Assembly: GCA_019314425.1 (NCBI GenBank)
Contig: JAFCZI010000098.1
Location: forward strand, 1-8,343
Length of the DNA stretch: 8,343 bases
Reading direction: 5' to 3'
DNA from: Deltaproteobacteria bacterium
Lineage (GTDB): Bacteria; Desulfobacterota; DSM-4660; Desulfatiglandales; Desulfatiglandaceae
A program made the position numbers and the translations under genes. Of the stretch, positions 6,506 to 8,343 are shown in pieces. Within the stretch, counting starts at the first letter, position 1, and the number at the start of each line of letters is the position of its first letter. The notes below the pieces were generated by a model. That model searched no databases. It saw nothing but the letters and a program-made list of their open reading frames with translations, and was not told the DNA's origin.

Positions 6506-7250
6506 TCGCTTAGATGAGAGCATCTCTCAGACCGATTCAGCCGTCGCAGCCCCTTTGGCGGGGTCGGCAGGGGCTTCCGCCTCGCCCATGTTGACCTTTG
6601 ATGGGGTGAGCAAGTCTTTTACGCACTTAGGTGATACCATTGAGGTCTTGAAAGGGATTGATCTGGAACTTTATCCTGCGGACAGTCTGGCCGTCGTCGG
6701 TGCGTCAGGCGTTGGAAAATCGACCCTGCTCAATATTATGGGGAGTCTGGATCCGCCTACGGCTGGAACCGTCAAGTTTGACGGGTTTGACATTTATGAA
6801 ATGGACCCGCGGAGTCTGTCCCGTTTGCGAAACCGGGAGATTGGCTTTGTGTTTCAGTTTCATCATCTGTTGCCTGAATTAAATGCGTTGGAAAATACCA
6901 TGATGCCGGCCTTGATCGCCAGGTATTCCAGGAAGCAGGCGGTGCGTATGGCTGAAGATGTGCTTTGTAATGTGGGTCTGGAAAGACGCATGACCCATCG
7001 GGCCGGGGAGCTTTCCGGTGGAGAGCAACAGCGTGTGGCCATTGCGCGGGCGCTGATTATGAAGCCTAGGTTGATCCTGGGGGATGAGCCCACGGGAAAT
7101 CTGGATTGGGCGACCGGTGAGGAGATTGCCGAACTGCTTTTTCGTTTGAACAGAGAAGCGGGAGTTGCCATGGTTATTGCCACCCACAACCGGAAATTGG
7201 CGGAAAAGATGTCAAAAAAAATGGAGTTGATTGATGGTCGAATTCGCTAG
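6498..7250 (+). CDS. lolD: Lipoprotein-releasing ABC transporter ATPase LolD
   Basis: The cytoplasmic ATPase that drives the LolC permease. All ABC motifs are intact: Walker A GASGVGKST (68-76), Q-loop Gln120 in FVFQFHHLLPE, signature LSGGEQQRVAIARAL (172-186), Walker B with ILGDEP (193-198) followed by TGNLD, and the switch His230 in IATHN. These are typical of the LolD/MacB subfamily; the overlap with lolC decides for LolD. The gene begins inside the end of lolC (8-base overlap), with GGAG at 6484-6487, 10 bases before the ATG. The 250-aa product is about 30 residues longer at the N terminus than usual, with an Ala/Ser-rich lead before MLTFDGVSKSF. The start could instead be Met31 (ATG at 6588), but that has no clear binding site. 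The final bases overlap the start of bamA. Confidence 0.95.
   Translation: MNDRLDESISQTDSAVAAPLAGSAGASASPMLTFDGVSKSFTHLGDTIEVLKGIDLELYPADSLAVVGASGVGKSTLLNIMGSLDPPTAGTVKFDGFDIYEMDPRSLSRLRNREIGFVFQFHHLLPELNALENTMMPALIARYSRKQAVRMAEDVLCNVGLERRMTHRAGELSGGEQQRVAIARALIMKPRLILGDEPTGNLDWATGEEIAELLFRLNREAGVAMVIATHNRKLAEKMSKKMELIDGRIR
7223..7226 (+). promoter_or_regulatory. Ribosome binding site of bamA inside lolD
   Basis: GGAG within the lolD coding sequence lies 7 bases before the ATG at 7234, an ideal spacing. It decides the bamA start in favour of 7234, even though this makes bamA overlap lolD by 17 bases and gives a long n-region to the signal peptide. Confidence 0.6.
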
Positions 7251-8343
7251 ACGTATCAAGCGTGTATTGTTCTTTACCGGTGAATATGGAAGAAAAACCT
7301 TCATCGTCTCATCCCAGGCTTTTTTATTGGTTCTCATGGTTTTCTGTTTCGGGGTTGTGGAGACGCCCGCCCGGGAAAAGAAAGGAACCATCAGTGTTCT
7401 GCCGTTTCAAATCAATGCTTCCAAATCCTTTGCCCATCTTCAAGTTGGGTTGCAGAAGATGCTCACCTTTAGAATGAAACAAAACGGTTTCAAAACAATT
7501 TCTCCCGAGACCATCAATAAAAACCCGATTGTCTACTCGAAAATTCTCCGGGATAAGGCGCTGGTTCTCCTGGGAAATCGGTTCACGGCCGATTGGGTGG
7601 TGAAGGGCAGTATGACCCAGGTCGGCGATAAGGGGAGTATCGACCTGAGAGTCGTTGATGTTTCGGGTAAAAAGATGCCTTTTTTTATCTTTCAGGTCAT
7701 TGAGGATATGGACGAGATTCCGGAGTCGGTGAAGCGGCTGGCTTTGAGTGTCGAAGATCGGATTACCGGTGTCCCCCAGGTGGATTCCATCCATGTGGCA
7801 GGCAATCGACGAATCGAAAAGGCGGCTATCTTGGCCGTTGTGGGCACGCAGCCCGGGGACAGGCTGGACCTTGATAAATTGGACAAGGACCTTCGCGATA
7901 TTTACAAGATGGGCTTTTTCAAGGATGTAACCATGGGCATGTCCGACGGTCCGGCGGGAAAGGTGATTACCTTCAACGTGGTTGAAAAGCCATCTGTGGG
8001 CAAGATCGTGTTTGTGGGCAATGATGAGTTCGATGATGAAGATCTTCAGAAAGAGGTTGGGATCAATTTATATTCCATTCTGGATTTTAATGCCATCAAG
8101 CAGAGTGTCAATCGTCTCTATGATTTTTACAAGGAAAAGGGGTATTACAATGTCGAAATCAAGGAGACCAACGAAACCCTCCCCCACAACGAGGTTCTGC
8201 TGAAATACAACATTACTGAAAATGACAAGGTGTATATCCTGAAGATCGAGTTCAAAGGGAACAAGGCCTATGACAGCGATGAACTCAGGGACATGATGGA
8301 GACCAGTGAAAAGTGGTTCCTTTCCTGGATTACCCAGGCGGGG
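7234..8343 (+). CDS. bamA: Outer-membrane assembly protein BamA, 5' part (cut by right edge)
   Basis: The core of the Bam complex, which folds and inserts beta-barrel proteins into the outer membrane; POTRA domains face the periplasm. 370 codons are present, open to the last base; the remaining POTRA domains and the barrel lie beyond the window. A basic start (RRIKR, then GRK) and a hydrophobic stretch FLLVLMVFCFGVV (30-42) end in ETPA, a likely signal-peptidase site near residue 46. Residues about 50-178 form an extra domain (ISVLPFQI near the start, DWVVKGSMTQVGDKG and IDLRVVD later) that resembles the TolB N-terminal domain. POTRA1 spans about 180-253 (VDSIHVAGNRRI, IYKMGFFKDV), POTRA2 about 254-334 (IVFVGNDEF, LYDFYKEKGYYNVEI), and POTRA3 begins at about 336 (LKIEFKGNKAY). 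The Phe-Phe and Gly-Tyr turns are classic POTRA features. The upstream lysS-lolC-lolD genes and the overlap with lolD support a joint envelope operon. Confidence 0.93.
   Translation, partial: MVEFARRIKRVLFFTGEYGRKTFIVSSQAFLLVLMVFCFGVVETPAREKKGTISVLPFQINASKSFAHLQVGLQKMLTFRMKQNGFKTISPETINKNPIVYSKILRDKALVLLGNRFTADWVVKGSMTQVGDKGSIDLRVVDVSGKKMPFFIFQVIEDMDEIPESVKRLALSVEDRITGVPQVDSIHVAGNRRIEKAAILAVVGTQPGDRLDLDKLDKDLRDIYKMGFFKDVTMGMSDGPAGKVITFNVVEKPSVGKIVFVGNDEFDDEDLQKEVGINLYSILDFNAIKQSVNRLYDFYKEKGYYNVEIKETNETLPHNEVLLKYNITENDKVYILKIEFKGNKAYDSDELRDMMETSEKWFLSWITQAG

Noticed and set aside
6498..7250. MacB-type exporter ATPase instead of LolD
   Set aside because: MacB has its permease fused in one protein and usually a MacA partner; here the ATPase is separate and overlaps a LolC-type permease with a Hook loop.

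Overview
The window reads as a chromosomal stretch from a Gram-negative bacterium, most likely a deltaproteobacterium (Desulfobacterota, Desulfobacteraceae-like). The reasons are the order lysS - lolC - lolD - bamA, a single LolC/E-type permease, a hopanoid gene pair, and a transposase type I associate with that group. The assignment is from memory of gene order and protein character, not from a search. All recognisable genes lie on the + strand.

Layout. Bases 1-459 are the 3' part of a DDE transposase gene that runs off the left edge and is broken by a +1-type frameshift near 236-246. Bases 460-813 hold no convincing gene; they contain a weak hairpin, a candidate promoter and the ribosome binding site for the next gene. 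Bases 814-3659 hold a two-gene hopanoid unit: shc, a squalene-hopene cyclase with the catalytic DVDD motif and most of the known active-site aromatics, followed after 11 bases by hpnG, the hopanoid-associated nucleosidase/phosphorylase. A 128-base gap with a plausible sigma-70 promoter leads to lysS (class II lysyl-tRNA synthetase), then after 12 bases lolC, then lolD (8-base overlap), then bamA (17-base overlap), which is cut by the right edge after 370 codons.

How the genes work together. Shc cyclises squalene to hopene/hopanol. HpnG acts later, on adenosylhopane, to give the ribosyl intermediate of extended hopanoids; its usual partner HpnH is not in the window. LolC and LolD form the inner-membrane ABC machine that hands lipoproteins to LolA, and BamA inserts outer-membrane beta-barrels. 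The window is thus largely about building the cell envelope, with lysS as the housekeeping head gene of the envelope operon.

Most unusual points: BamA carries an extra soluble domain of about 130 residues, resembling the N-terminal domain of TolB, between its signal peptide and POTRA1; the lone Lol permease keeps a LolC-type Hook loop; and the hopanoid pair is next to a decayed insertion sequence. I see no CRISPR array, tRNA, rRNA or clearly new multi-gene system.
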